Shown here: piece by piece, positions 1 through 13,700 of the stretch | How the letters are laid out: each line of letters begins with the position of its first letter | Numbering within the stretch: position 1 is the stretch's first letter | Source of the DNA: Nematostella vectensis | Taxonomy: Eukaryota; Cnidaria; Anthozoa; Actiniaria; Edwardsiidae | Direction: 5' to 3' | Assembly: GCF_932526225.1 (NCBI RefSeq) | Contig: NC_064038.1 | Span: forward strand, 8,989,070-9,053,069 | Length of the DNA: 64,000 nucleotides | The notes under the pieces: generated by a model | Seen by the model: the letters and a program-made list of their open reading frames with translations, nothing else | Databases searched by the model: none | Told to the model about the DNA's origin: nothing | Translations under genes and position numbers: made by a program

Positions 1-1261
1 CTCTGTTTCTTCCTGGAAAAAAATAATTTAAATAAAAAAAAAATTAATAAATAAAACAAATGTACAAACAAATAAATTAATAGCGGGGATGCTAAATCCG
101 AAAAAGTGGACCTAATTTTTCCTGGGGGAGGGATGAGTTCCCTGAGAAAAATCTGACCCCTGAAAGAATAAAAAGGAATTTTTTTACGCCCTTGCAGTAT
201 CTTCAGGGGTCGTTTATTGTCGGATTTGGCTACATACCAGAGTAATCTAGCTTATGCTTTATAGTTTTGTCTACAAATAGCATGTCCATTGAGGATCGAA
301 AGTGGGCCTTCGGCCGTTGTGTGTGGGGGGGGGGGGGGGTGCGTTCAGGCCCCAGGGTAGGGGCCTGATTTGAAGGTTTATGAAAGCCCCCTGACAGCCA
401 CTGCAATACAACTTATGCCTGACCTTGGAATAAAGGTTTTGATCAAAGTTATTTTTTGTGGCATTTACTTTTGGGAAAACCCTTGAGCGACAATACACTA
501 AATTCACATCAGCATCAGGATTCAAACCCAGCTCAAGATGGCAGCCATTTGAAAAAAACTGTTTTTATTGCAAAAATACCAACAAATGCTAGCTTGTAGG
601 CAATACCATGCCACCTTGAAGTATGGTTAAATGTAAATAATCAACAAGGTTTGGCAACTTTTTGAACAGAATATGCAAGCTTATGGTTTCAATGGCTTTG
701 ACTAATGGAAAAGTATAAGTACAAAGTCTGATTGGTGGTAAATGCCATAATAAAACTGAAATAAAGACTCTTACTACCACAGAAAACAAATCTCACCCTC
801 CCCCTTTTGAAGCATCTCCCCCTACACCTCTCCCTAATAAGGCAGTTTGTAATCAGGTAAATTCAAGATAAGCCAGTTTTTGCTGCCTTATTGCTACTTG
901 TTGAGTGCTCATGCAAAGAAGAGTTTTCTTGGCACCGTATAATATGTTATGGGAAAGGTGAATATACACTAATTACTTCACATATAAGCTATCAACAACT
1001 ATCCACGGCTGTCCAAAATTTATCTTCTCCGGATTTGGATTCCACAACAATTTTACAGTTTGTTTTCTCCCCTCTCATGAATACTTTTAACACAGGGCCG
1101 GCTAGAATCGTTTAGTACGTATATGTTAACGTTAAACCTTACTGTAAACTAATGTCGCAATGACAGCTAGAGCATCAACACGTGTGCGGAATAAAATAAT
1201 GATCGGAAAATTAGCCAATTACATGATAATTTATATAAAAAGAATCACTACAGCGACTTAC
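1..1261. other. left-edge non-coding DNA
   Basis: No convincing coding exon is seen. The stretch holds homopolymer runs (including a G run near 327-340) and short chance ORFs on both strands. If the candidate first exon at 1262-1275 is real, this could be the first intron of a minus-strand gene that leaves the window. Confidence 0.4.
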
Positions 1262-1275
1262 CTCTGATCCGCCAT
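1262..1275 (-). CDS. candidate first coding exon of a minus-strand gene leaving the window
   Basis: On the minus strand an ATG in the context AAAATGGCGGAT is followed after 14 nt by a consensus donor (CAGAG|GTAAGTCG). The exon would encode MADQ plus two bases. AAAATGGCGG starts and very short first coding exons are common in invertebrate genes. No matching downstream exon could be identified between here and the left edge, so the product is unknown and the call could be chance. Confidence 0.3.
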
Positions 1276-2018
1276 TTTGTTTTGTAACGATGAAGAAATG
1301 CATTCTGGGAAAGAAAAACCTCAGGTCAACCACAGGGATACCAAGGCACTAAGTCATTTCTACTACGTACGAACTCGTGGTGGGGCACGGTCTAAGTTCC
1401 AGGAAAACGTTGCCAATTATTTATGAGGTCATATGCTGCCTGGAATAGGAACAGGGTCTGGCTTCCAGGAGCATAGCCTGCGTGCAGCCGGAAATAGTTC
1501 CATTATTACCGTAATTTTATTACCGTACGTAGCAAAGGCGGGCAAAGGCAAGCAAGGAGTAGTAGGGATTTTATTTTTTTTTAAACTGAAAAAGAAATGT
1601 CAAAAAAATTTGACCACTTTGTAGTAAACAGGTGAACTAGGAATTTCCGTTTTATCGAAGCGTGTGAGACTCTACACTTCAAATCTCATGAGTTATGGTT
1701 TTCGTACGCCATATTTAGGTTTTAGACCCCCACATGCGATGCCTGTGCAATGAAAATATGAAATCTAGAATCTTAAATGCTCCTAAGAAATTCGAGGAGA
1801 GTAGCTTATGACAGGTTACACAAAACATCTAAGATCGCATTCATTTTAAATGTAGCCTGCTTTTGTTGATCTGGTAACAAAAAAACTACATAAGCACGTG
1901 CGTGACCGGACAACGAAGTACAAAGGTTAAAGACAGCAATGTAGACCTAGGTGGAAATGTGCTGCACGTGATGACAAAATTACTACATTACTATAGAAAT
2001 TCACCTATTCCCAATAGA

Positions 2019-2275
2019 CGCAAGCGTGAAAAAGACCCCGATATTTTTCAGAGTACATCTCAGCGAGCTGTGCGTGGCTTAACCCACTAAGACAGGGCTG
2101 GGATCCTGGTTATTGCCTCCCCATTTATGCGCGGGTACCTCAGGTTCCTTTGTGTTGTACAGTTCGCTAGATAGCGGTGCTGTGTCCGAAATCTCCAGCT
2201 TAGCCGTAAAGCTTTATGCTGCCATACGGTGTTTCAGCGCATGTCTGGAAGTATGAGCTATATTTTTCATTTTAG
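2019..2275. repeat. dispersed repeat copy 1 (partner near 54.55 kb)
   Basis: About 250 bp, from a segment reading CGCAAGCGTGAAAAAGACCC to a segment ending near GTCTGGAAGTATG, recurs in the same orientation at about 54549-54800 with scattered substitutions and small indels. Both copies share an open segment encoding KREKDPDI followed by QSTSQRA. No terminal repeats or target duplications were resolved, so the class is unknown. Confidence 0.75.
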
Positions 2276-2369
2276 CATTTCATCTGAACGAGGTTCGATT
2301 GCCGACCATGTCCATTTTTTTCCCTCCTGTTCGCTGTTTACCAGTTACAAAATTCCATATTCCTTTCTC

Positions 2370-2610
2370 CCCTTTGTTCACTCCCGTTCTCCTTTTTCGG
2401 TCAAGTCCATATTCCTTACTCACCCTTGCTCTCCCCCTGTTCTACGTTTTTCGGTCAAGCCCATATTCCTTGCTCACCCTTGCTCACACCCGTTCTTAGT
2501 TTTTCGGTCAAGTCAATATTCCTTACTCACCCTTGCTCCCCTTTGCCCACTCTGTTCTCCGTTGTTTGGCCAAGTCCATAATACCTTACTGATCCTTTCT
2601 CCTCTTTGCT
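2370..2610. repeat. minisatellite, unit about 54 bp
   Basis: About four pyrimidine-rich direct copies, each containing TTTTTCGGTCAAG followed by a CATATTCCTTACTCACCC-like segment. Adjacent copies start 53-54 bp apart. It lies beyond the 3' end of the CCDC87-like gene. Confidence 0.85.
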
Positions 2611-2859
2611 AGGCATTTTGAGGGGTTTGAAATCCATTGTCGGGTATTTTGGGAGATATAAATGTCTTAGTATTTTTTAAAGCCCCTCCCCCTACCTCGA
2701 GACATATCTAGGAAGGGAAAATAATATGACAGATGAAGAGAAAAATTACCCATTAGAAAAAATTGCAAATTCGTCTCTGCCTTTAGAACCTAAAAGAGAA
2801 GATGAGTCCCTCCAACAGAACCTTGTTTTGCTAACAGCTGGTTTTTTAAATAATTTACA

Positions 2860-2865
2860 TTTATT
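2860..2865 (-). terminator. candidate poly(A) signal of the CCDC87-like gene
   Basis: A minus-strand AATAAA hexamer lies about 290 nt downstream of the CCDC87-like stop codon. The spacing suits a 3' UTR. No downstream U/GU-rich element was tested. Confidence 0.4.
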
Positions 2866-3155
2866 GCGTTGCATAGTGTAAAAAAATACTCTGAGTATCA
2901 TCACAATTTGTATCATAACCATAAAGTCGTAACCTCGGCCAAAGCAGACTAATACATATAAGAACCAAAGTCATGCTGTATGCGCTATTGGGATATTATT
3001 TACAAAATGCATGTTTTTTTTTTGGTATCCTGGATCATGGGATTATTAACTATGTCGTTCCTACAGTAATGGTCTTTTTTATATATAAAGAATTTGTTGG
3101 TATACACAAAGCTCATCTTCTATAAGATTTACGACGGAGGATCTGTGGAACTTTT

Positions 3156-4753
3156 TTAGAGAAGCGTTTCTGTTGGTATTGTGGGTAGTTCAGGAACTCT
3201 AAGTGTTATTTCTCTTGACTTAATCACTTCTGCGTCAAAGGCGTTTTGCCGTCTTTCTTGGTGAAGCCAGTACAGCATTTCTGTCCGGTCGGTCTGGATT
3301 TTGTCCTGATAAGGTCGACCCTGGAAGAGATTTTAGGACAACCACATTAAATAGGGCATGCAAAATACCACTTTGTAGTTTGCATGCCCTACATCTTAGT
3401 AGCTATAGAGTATGCACCTTCATTGTGCATGTCACCATTTTAGTTAGTTAATTTATTCATTTATCTTAAGGGTGGTTCCCAGCATCGGACTGTTTTGTCT
3501 GTTTTTGTTTTCGAGTTCGTTGTAGTTACTTTTGTTGCTGACTCAACAAAGTTGAGAAAAAGTAGAAAAACAAACAGTATTTACATCTCTAATTCAATCC
3601 CTTTGGCCATTTTAGCAATTAAATTTGGTAAGCGGGGGAAAGAGCCGTTTTTTTTTATAGATATTTCGTAGTTTTACCTGTAAAAAATGAAATAAATATG
3701 CTGACTGGGGTTGTTTAAAGGAAATTCCTTTAGATGAGCATCAAGTATGCGCAGGAGGCCTACCTGAAAAGTGACAACATCCTCAAAGCGCTTCTTCACG
3801 GCGGCTACAGCCTTCCGGACATCCTTGTCCAAGTCCACCAGACGCTACAGAACAGATCATTCATAAATTAAAACTCCCTTCCTAAAGTCTAGAGTTCAGT
3901 CAAGGGACACTGTTATTATATATGCCCTTGCATATCCAATAAACACACAAAAATAGTCGTGCTCGTGAACCAGAAGAATGAATACAATACACCAAAAACT
4001 GGAATTCGACTCTCAAATTTTCGTCTTTAATAAGACTTCTTCAGGGCAGACTGAAGAAGTCGAAAATCTCGCATATCCAGGTACACTTTGAAGGCCTCTA
4101 TTATTACCTTGTCAAAGGATTCTCGTGTCTTTGATTCCCGAATTCTTGACAATGCTGTACCACCCGCTCCTACAATAAAAAAAATAATAAAATAAAAAAA
4201 ATAAAAAAAACAGAAAAACTCAAATCAACCTTAAAAGACTTGCATCATTGAATGTGTGGTTACAGGAACATACACGATTCAACGCAGGGGGAGGGGGGGG
4301 TACTGGAAATACTGGGGGTTGGAGGGGGGAAACACTACTTCGCTTTCACTCCCCATAGCAAAAATATATCATTACAACTTTGGCAAGCATTGTGGCGTAT
4401 TATCCGGGCTCTAACGAACGTTTTGGCGGGCTCTAATACCGAATTCCTCGCTGCGCTCGGACTAAAAATGAGCTCGAGTAGGGCCCAAAACATACTTACG
4501 CCCGCTTACATCAACTATATTGTTATATTATATCCCCTTGTTTAGCTAATGAAACAGAAATTGACGTAGTAGAACAAACCTAAAAGAGGGGTAGGTGTGT
4601 GATCAATCAATATGCACAGTAGTAAAATTAGTCCCTACCTCTATCAAAAAAGCGGTTAGGGTCGGAAGCCATGCGTTCGAAGTCTTCAAGCTGTGTCATA
4701 ACACTTTCTCGCTCCAGGACCACTTCCGCCGCGGCTTCCCATGATGCAAGGGC
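3156..4753 (-). CDS. CCDC87: conserved C-terminal exon block of CCDC87-like gene (exons 32-35)
   Basis: Four exons (4639-4753, 4108-4169, 3764-3844, 3156-3320) encode the best-conserved part of the family: a helical segment ending in ASDPNRFF, a basic coiled-coil segment, then GRPYQDK leading into TEMLYWLHQERR. Donors and acceptors are canonical GT-AG and all phases agree. The reading frame ends with TAA at 3156-3158. Confidence 0.93.
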
Positions 4754-7700
4754 CTGGACAACAATAAAACATACAGTTATAAGATACAACCTAAAAAAAA
4801 CTTCATAGTGTTATCTAAGTCGAGTAGTTGGAGTTACTTAAGAATTGACCTCAACTTTTATTCAAGATGCAAAAGTACACCTTGGAAAAAAGGGCAGGCA
4901 CAAGATAAATAAATAGATGGAGTTTGGAGGTTACAGAAAAAGGCAAGGACTGCATAAACTAAAAAAAAGAGGAGGCAATATGTTGGCCTTATGTGCCCCT
5001 TGATACGTAGAAAATAGAAACAGGTGCCAATTTCGTAGCTCTTTAGGTTACGATCGGAGTACCAAGCCATGATGAGGGGTACCTGGCTCCGATAAGGGTT
5101 CTGCTCCCAAATTGGGTACTAAGGCCTGATGGGAGTACTAAGCCCTGATGGGAGAACCATGTCCTGATGGGAGAACCATTTCCTGATGGGAGTACTGTAC
5201 AGGACCCGAAATGATCCCCAAGGTAATGGACAAAGGGAAAGCAGAAGAAATACTTGCAATTCTTGAAGCATAATTAAGGGTTAACAGCGACTCAATTTCT
5301 AAACAACGTGACTTATATTGACTAATATTAAATTCCAATACAATACTTCTATTTATTACATTGCCCGGCGTTAAACACATAAACAGAGTCCAAAACAAAT
5401 ACACAACTTTCAGTTACTACTGAAAGGAATACAGCATAAACATAGCACAGCTTTGCTCAGATCAACCAAACTCTCGACCTTCCATCACACTCTAAACATT
5501 TTGCGGTTCCGACACATGACACTCATTTCCGGTAAACATCACCCCTAAAAATTAATATTCATTTGACAACCAAACATGTATTTCACCACGAAATTCTTTT
5601 TTACGCGAGCGAATATTTACCGACACATTATATTTAGGCAGCCGGTTTGGCCGAGAAGATGGAATGACAAAAGCACACTGAGTAATACACTCGAACAACC
5701 CTTCTACTACCGATGCAAAATATTAAGAGGATGTGGCATTTGTTAAAAGCAATATTATGTGAGTTTTGAATTTCCTCATGTAGTCGTGCGTACACCCCGG
5801 CATGATCTCATGATAGGATAGGTCTTTCATTCGCCGAATACAAACATGTAAAAAAAAAAAACCTTAACACATTTCGCTACCTATGAAAAGCAGCATGTCC
5901 TATCCTTTCTTTTTGGCTTGTTATGTAAAGATGATTTATCCACACCGTGTTCTTCAAATTACTATCACACGAATTGTTAGTTGACCCCAATTTCTGACTC
6001 AACCACTGTATTTCCCCCGCAGTCGTATATTAATATCTTAATACTATAGTTTTAGTTAATGTAAATTTCCTTTTAATAACACAAATAAAGCTAAATGTTT
6101 CATATGTTTTTAAAACTGAAAGCCAATCCTTACACATTCCTTTTGTTTTCCATTACTGCAATTCCTTGGGGTTCATTTCGGGGACTCTTGGGGATCGTTT
6201 CGGGTCCCGGGATCAGTTGGGGAACTTTTGGGGATCGTTTCGGGTCCTGGTATCGTTTCGGGTCCTGGGATCTTTCGGGTCCTGTACAGTACTAAGTTCT
6301 GATGAAAGAACAAGCCCTGATGGGAGAACCATTACCTGATGGGAGTACTAAGCCGTGATGGGAGAACCATGTCCTGATGAGAGAACCATTTCCTGATGGG
6401 ATTACTAAGCCCTGATGGGAGAACCATTTCCTGATGGGAGTACTAAGCCCTGATGGGAGTACTAAGCCCTGATGGGAGTACTAAGCCCTGATGGGAGAAC
6501 CATTTCCTGATGGGAGTACTAAGCCCTGATGGGAGTACTAAGCCTTGATGGGAGAACCATGTCCTGATGAGAGAACCATTTCCTGATGGGATTACTAAGC
6601 CCTGATGGGAGAACCATTTCCTGATGGGAGTACTAAGCCCTGATGGGAGTACTAAGCCCTGATGGGAGTACTAAGCCCTGATGGGAGAACCATTTCCTGA
6701 TGGGAGTACTAAGCCCTGATGGGAGAACCATGCCCTGATGGGAGAACCATGTTCTGATGGGAGTCCAAGCCCTGATCGGGTACCACGTCCTGATCGGGTA
6801 CAACGCCCTGTTTTTAAAAACAATTCTTACCTCTTCAAGCTTGTTACAGTACGGCTCCGCGCTGTACTTGATCGCCATGTCGAGTCTCTGTGCGTCAGGC
6901 ATACATAGAAGCGTCCACAGGCGCTCTAGTCGGTCCTGCGCTGAGATAGACGGCATCTGGAGGGTACCACAAGAAATCACGTAATAGGTAGTATAAAGCA
7001 AGTACAGTTACTGTCCAACAACTCCACTGTGCTGCAAAAGTTGAAGTTTTCGCATTGCATTTGTTTGAACGCGTTTGTGAGGCCAGAACAAACAAGATGG
7101 CGGCCACGATTCGACGCATCTCCTAATTGTGCGCTAGAAACACCGAGTAGATTTATAATAACAAACTTAAAATCTTTAAGGCCTTCAATTGCATGTCTAA
7201 GAGAAGCACCATACATTTTAACCAGCCTGCTTGCAGGCGTTTGGTGTTGTATTTATCACTGTCTCTTATATTTTTATATATAAATATTTTAGAATCCAAG
7301 ATGGCGCCAAGCACCCACGTAACCACTCCTGGAACCGCCACTGCTAGCAACTCGAAATAATTAAAGAAAGCCAATCAGACCGCCATTTATACATCCGCTA
7401 AATGGCGAGTCACACAAGGCATTCATTTCCACCGGCTAATTCAAGCGAGTACCAACAAGTAACCAAGATATTTTAAAACAAATATCGTCAACAACGTATT
7501 AGACTCCATTCTTAGATTGTTATTTTGAAGTTTCCTTGCAAATCGCAAAATAATCCGTTGTATTTCAATTATAGACATCATCAAAGGAGTGGTTGATCGC
7601 CATTCTTTAAATAGACTTACACTGCTTGCTTCAGACTTGTCGGCTACACTCGTGGACGTGTTCGATCTGGCAATAGCCGTCTTCTTATTCAGCTGTCTGT

Positions 7701-10700
7701 CTGAGTGGAAGCTGTCTCGTGATCGCACCGACTTTTTATCCGACAATGAGTCGCTCTTCTTAGACGTGACGGAGACAGAGGAGCTACGACCTTGAGTCAC
7801 AGTATCCCCAGCGGACAGGAATGGGCCCTCGATGTTGGCAAGCAGTTCGTCATCTATCGATAACATAGACAGTGATTTATTCCCGGACAAGAACATTAAT
7901 TGGGAGGGGCTGTCTACATGGAGGACGATTCTCACAGACAGGAGTATGTCATGAACGCCCGAGTTCCGATTCTCATTACCTGAGTTCTATCGATAACATA
8001 GACAGTGTTTTATTCCCGGACAAGAACATTGATTGGGAGGGGGCGTCTATCGTCACACTCCATTAACCTGTATTAGGGACACAACAGAACCGCTGAAAAC
8101 CATCTTATTTTATTCTCACCGCATCCTATTACTGCATTATGGTAACTGAGCTATGGGATGTGTCTGCAACGACCATGAGCACTCCATTAGCCTGTATTGG
8201 GGACATAACAGAACCGAACCATCTTATTTTACTCTCACCGCTCCTTATTACTGCATTGAGTAACTGAGCTATGGGATGTGTCTGCAACGATCATGAGCAC
8301 TCCATTAGCCTGTATTGGGGACACAACAGAACCGAACCATCTTATTTTACTCTCACCGCATCCTATTACTGCATTAAGTAACTGAGCTACGGGATGTGTC
8401 TGCAACGACCAGGAGCAGTAGTAGGTATGCATAAGTTCGACAAACAACCGACACCAGGGGAGGTGGCTGGGGCAAAACTTTACGGGTTTTCCTGAACGCC
8501 GGTAAAGCTGACAACTCGTTTAATTGAAACTAAAGGAGCCGCGATGCGGAATGTTCCTCATGCCACCCGATGGGTAGTCTCCCTCACGTCGCTCCTAGCG
8601 TGACGAGTCCGAACGGCTGCGAGGGAGACTACCCGATAAGGTCCTTAGAAAATAAAAAAATTATACAATGAGCTAATTAATTAATGTGCGCGAAATGTGC
8701 TTTGGGGCACATTTCTCGCGTTTCAAGACAGAGGACCCGAATGCAATCCACAATCACTACATTGAGGACTTTGAATCCCTCATTTTCTCGGACAGGGACA
8801 TTAGGTAGGCGGTCTACCACCACAATCTATCAACTTGAGGGAAACAACAGAGTCGCTGGAAACCATCTCTAGTAATAGTGCTCACACACTAACTATCAAT
8901 GTAAACCGAGCGGAGTAGTGGGTAATACAAATACTAAACGTCCTTCTTACGACCTGGTTCTACAGGTATTTGTTATAAGTCCCGGTTTACCTGAATAAGC
9001 CACCTAAATTACTGCCTTTTGTTAAAGTTTTAAATTACCTTCTATAATGGGATCTTTTCCAAGACCTCCGAGTAGTATGCTGTTGGCATTCCAGAAGCCA
9101 GGTTGAAAGTCCGTCTTCTGCGTCTTGAGTTCTGTTAACTTCTTTTCCCGCTCTTTCAGCAGGGCCATTTGGATGGTGTCCGGTCGATTCTCATTTTCAC
9201 CGTCCTCCTCGTCTGAGTCCTCTTCGGAGTCGTATAGGTGGAAGATCACGGAAAGGTAATCATTTTCCTAGACAACAGAGACATTAAAGGATGTCGATCA
9301 ACCACTTCACTCCTTTGTTATTGTCTATAATTTAAAAAAAACCCGGGTTTTTTGCAAGGAAACTTCAAAAATAACAATCTACCAGTGAAGTCTGTATGAA
9401 GACTGTCATATAAAGGGTTACAATCTTGCTCACAGACTCTTTGACTCGATAGCAACTGTTAAAACGATAATTAGACAAGAAAGAGTGTAGATACCTGTGT
9501 GGATAGATACTTTAGGTAGTCATCACTAGTGACAGTAGATCGCCACCACGCGAGCCATGAATTGTATGACTTACTCCCAGTACCGCCTTCCGCTCCCTTG
9601 CCAATTTTAGCCTGAAGGAGGAAAACACGTTATTTTAGGGGGTCTAGAGGACGCTTTGACGTGTAAACTCCAAAAAGTAAACATTTCTTGTACCTGTAAA
9701 ATATCTTCTCGTCCAAGTCCACCAAACTTTGGGCTGTAAAAAGATAAATCTATAGTAAGAATGACATCATTATATTCTCAGAAACGCTTCCTTTTCATAG
9801 CTTCTCTTGGATGTTTCTTTTTTTTTACCGGAAAAAAAATGTTTAGTACTCGAAACCGTACCTGGAGCATCAACATCAATGATAAAACCAATTTGAAAGC
9901 TATTGGGTCACACAACAGCTGCGAGCAACTCGCATTGCAAGAAAGCCCTAATAATGTCAGGGGGCTAAGATGTATACCCCGATATTTCATTTTAACGGTG
10001 AATATTTACCTGACCATTTTCGAGCTATTTACAAATGCTTGGACAAAAGACTGACTTCAATGTCACTTGTGAAAAAAAATTGCATCCAATAAAAAAGTCT
10101 AACAAAATTTTCAGTTGCGCACTAAGTTATTGAAATAAAAATCCCTTTTTATCAATCGAGATGAAATGACCTCATTCGGAAAACTTTTCGGTAATGTCGG
10201 ACAAACCAGAAATGGAGAGACCTCTTTACAATTAAGGTAAAGGAAATGCCCCCTCATAACATTTTCGAGCATATGAAAGCTTTCTTTTTCAATTTCTGTG
10301 AGACAGCTTATACAATTTTCGGGGTGCTATTTTTGCAGTTGACATTTCACATGGAATACATAGAGAATACTACATGGAAAGTGCGCGCGTACGGTTTTTA
10401 TTCACGAGTTGTACAGTATCAACAAAACGAACGAGTGAGAGCAGCGAACGAGTGAGTTTTTTTATGCAAAACAACGAGTGAATAAAAACTGTACAAAGCT
10501 TATTACATAACATTTTATTAGACTTGGCTGCAGAGGCTCAGAGGTTTGTGCTGTTCGACGGTTCAGTTGGAGACAGACAGAAACTTACATTGAAATGAAT
10601 CTGTCTCGCTAATGTCACGCACGAGACTGTAGCTCATGTTACACAAGAAGTGCACTTTTTAATCTCTAAAATCTCGACATCTATGAAATAAATAAATTAC

Positions 10701-13700
10701 TAAATGGAAAATGCTTGTACGATTTTTATGCACTCGTTGATGCGTTGGGATTAAAGCCATTTAAGTACAGTAAAAAAAATGCGTTCGTCCAATCAGAACC
10801 GCGAACGACTTTTCTTCACAGTGAAAAAAACATCGTTCGCGCCTCTGATTTGCTGAGACCAGTGAACGAACGAAAATTTACTGAATATGTTTCCAGTTAG
10901 TTTTTCTCAGTATGTATATAATAAATAACAGCAGTGACCGCTGACCTGTTCCTCCAGTTGTCTGCTGTGTCACCTTCCCAAGGAGGGGGGACCTCTCGGT
11001 GTAAACAGACGTTCATTATTCTCTCGCCGCGACCTTTGTTCAGAGACGACGAGGCGGTACACATAGAGATGTCTGCTTGGGATGCTGTCTTCTCAACAAA
11101 TGCATCCTGTAAAAAAGTGATTCCCTGATATGCTAGTCCACACTACGGCTGCGGAAGAACCATTTCCACCATATGTTACCAGCAAAAAGTACAAAAAGTA
11201 CTCGCAGTTTTCGATATTGCGATATTTGCTTAAATTTGTCTCGGTAACAGCGAAAATGGGCGGTATTCAGATTCCACATGGTATGAGTATCATTTGGTAT
11301 CACCTTTTAATGTCGAATCCGTTGTATCGCGACGCCGCATTTACAAAACATTGATTTGTTTTTATCTTTTGGAATTTTCTTTTCCGCCAGTCCAATTATT
11401 CTAAGCCAATTAGATTCTTGTCATCTCTTGCCTAGTGCAGTTGCCTGGCTTTTTGTCGCGACACTGTCTGGTTTTCGTCCAGAGAATAGCCAGGGAAGTG
11501 CACAAAGCGAGACTCTGATTGGCTCAGAATGGTTTTACTGACGGAACAGAAAACCAAAACAAATCGTGTTTTGAAAACGCGGGTCGAGATACAACGGATT
11601 CGACAGTAATAATACCGGCGGTATTATTACTCGATAAGCAATTCTTATTTTACTATTTTGTGTTATTATTTTACAAGCTTTAAAGACGGTTTTAGGGTAT
11701 CCTCCTTTTCTTAACCGGATATTATTGCGATTTTTGGAGGCGATATCACGGTATTGGAGTGCCCCCATCTCCTCATCCGCCTCATGATACCACAAACTCA
11801 TCCAACATACCCCATCGAAGAGCAGGTGATCTGAGCTAGTGGTTCGTATGATCTCTCCATACACCTCCTTGATCTCCTCCCCGATAAACAAGTTCCTGTC
11901 AAGCCATTTCACTGTATGTGGATCAATCTAAAACATAAGGAGAAAACAGTACGGCTCAATACGGCTGCACTAGTGCCAGGAGATATGACCACAAATAAGA
12001 TTATTGTTCAAAACGGGAAGGACTTACGCTTCAGCGCTGATCTAAACTCGGAGGATTTTAATTCTTCAGCTGAAGCAAATATCATTTGCTCCTTGGGGTA
12101 AGAGTCATTTTCTAATGTAAGATCTTTTAATTTAGTTATCATTGGATAAAAAATCGGATGGGCCTAGATTTGGCTAAGTTTAATCAAGGACTCCGATGGG
12201 AGGGAGAGTGGAGAGGGAGGCAAAAAAAACGTTCAGTACAGGAGGACCTGGAAAGAAAAACATACCGATTTGAACAACCTTTTACCCCTAAAAGTCCTAA
12301 GTTTAAAAGATAACTTGACAGGCGTTCAGGGTCCAAAACTACTTCTCCCGTTTGACGACTACAGAAGTCACCAGGATCGTTCGCTGTTTAAGAGAGGTGG
12401 GGATTAACCTTCTCCGTGAAGTCGTTGTGAGGCATACGGTTTAGGGGTGAACGTTTCTTTGAGAACTCTTCTTTAAGACTTACCTCTCCGGTCAGATCAT
12501 TGTAAACTGTGGGGTAACGTTTCAAGGTGATGGAAGACTTGTTAACTCGATTAGAGACTCTGACATCAGACGTACGCACAACAGACTGTGGGCAATAAAA
12601 TAATGATCAACACCAATTGCCACTAGATATAGCAGATAAAAGCACGCCTTCCCTTAAAAATAGAGCACCGGTATAAAAAGCAGGGCATGGACCTGTCAGC
12701 AGTCGCATTTAAAGTTAAAAACAATCCTCTGTATTCTATCAAATAGAACGCTTCTAAAATATAAGGATTGACAATGACAATGTGTGATATTGCTTTGCCT
12801 TATCTCATTATCTGTACACACACGTCCTAAAATAATACCATTACCTTGTCAGGGAGTCTTTGCGACACCACGGAGGGTTGAGGATGCTATAGAAAAAAGA
12901 AGAGAACTTCAACTCTAATGCCCAGCACATATAACCAAGCGAGACCTTATGAAAAGGTCAAGACAACATGAATATTTTTGTTGTTATCAACTTACCTCTT
13001 CACCAGAGAATTCTGTGATACTGGAAAAAATGATAAAAGAAAAAAGTTACGGGAACTTTCATTTTCATAAAATGGTGATGGTACTTGTAGTGATGATGAC
13101 GGTGATAATAACGGTGATGATGATGGTTATGTTAATGACGATGGGAATTATAAGGGGAATTCCCAGCAGGGGCGTGGCTGTGGCCATTTTCTTAATGTCT
13201 CAGAGAGAGACTTATAGCTGTAAGTGCATCTATCCTTTCTCACCTCTCATCTATGACCGTGGAATCGATAGCTACTGAAGAGGCCTTCGTAGAGCCGATT
13301 ACTGAGCTTGTATCACTAGTAGGCATGTCCAGGTCTTTCTGGGTGAGATCCTCAACTTTACGTGGCTTTTTGGGTTTGTAAATACTGTGATGAGCTAGAG
13401 CCTGATAAAGGATGAAGAATAGCATCAACGTCTGCAGTTCTGACAGTTGATTCCAGAGAAGAGAAATGGAGACGTAATCACTTATTTTCCATCGTATATA
13501 CAGTATAATTATACCCAGTTGTCAGTTGCCAAGCCCGGAGAGTATCAGAACGCAAATCAACACGTGTATAATTTAGCTGCCAATTATATTCTTTAAAAAA
13601 GGACCTTCAGAAATGTAACTACTTTTTCCACTAGCACTAAAGCAAAAAGCGTACCATCAAGATCAAGAAAGTGCAAACATCGCTGCATTATATCTTTTCC

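Noticed and set aside
511..560. B-box-like GGGTTTGAATCC on the minus strand as a tRNA or SINE
   Set aside because: No A box or acceptor-stem pairing upstream.
3960..4080. GACTTCTTCAGGGCAG region resembling ends of Penelope-like elements
   Set aside because: Only a short similarity from memory; no reverse transcriptase, GIY-YIG domain or terminal repeat nearby.
8598..8615. Hammerhead-ribozyme-like string (GTGACGAGTCCGAAC)
   Set aside because: The invariant core CUGANGA and GAAA are not met, and the flanking arms form one simple foldback, not three helices.
12949..13278. Plus-strand ORF with a VMMTVIITVMMM stretch resembling a membrane segment
   Set aside because: It arises from a GATGATGG simple repeat and overlaps CCDC87 exons 19-20 on the other strand.
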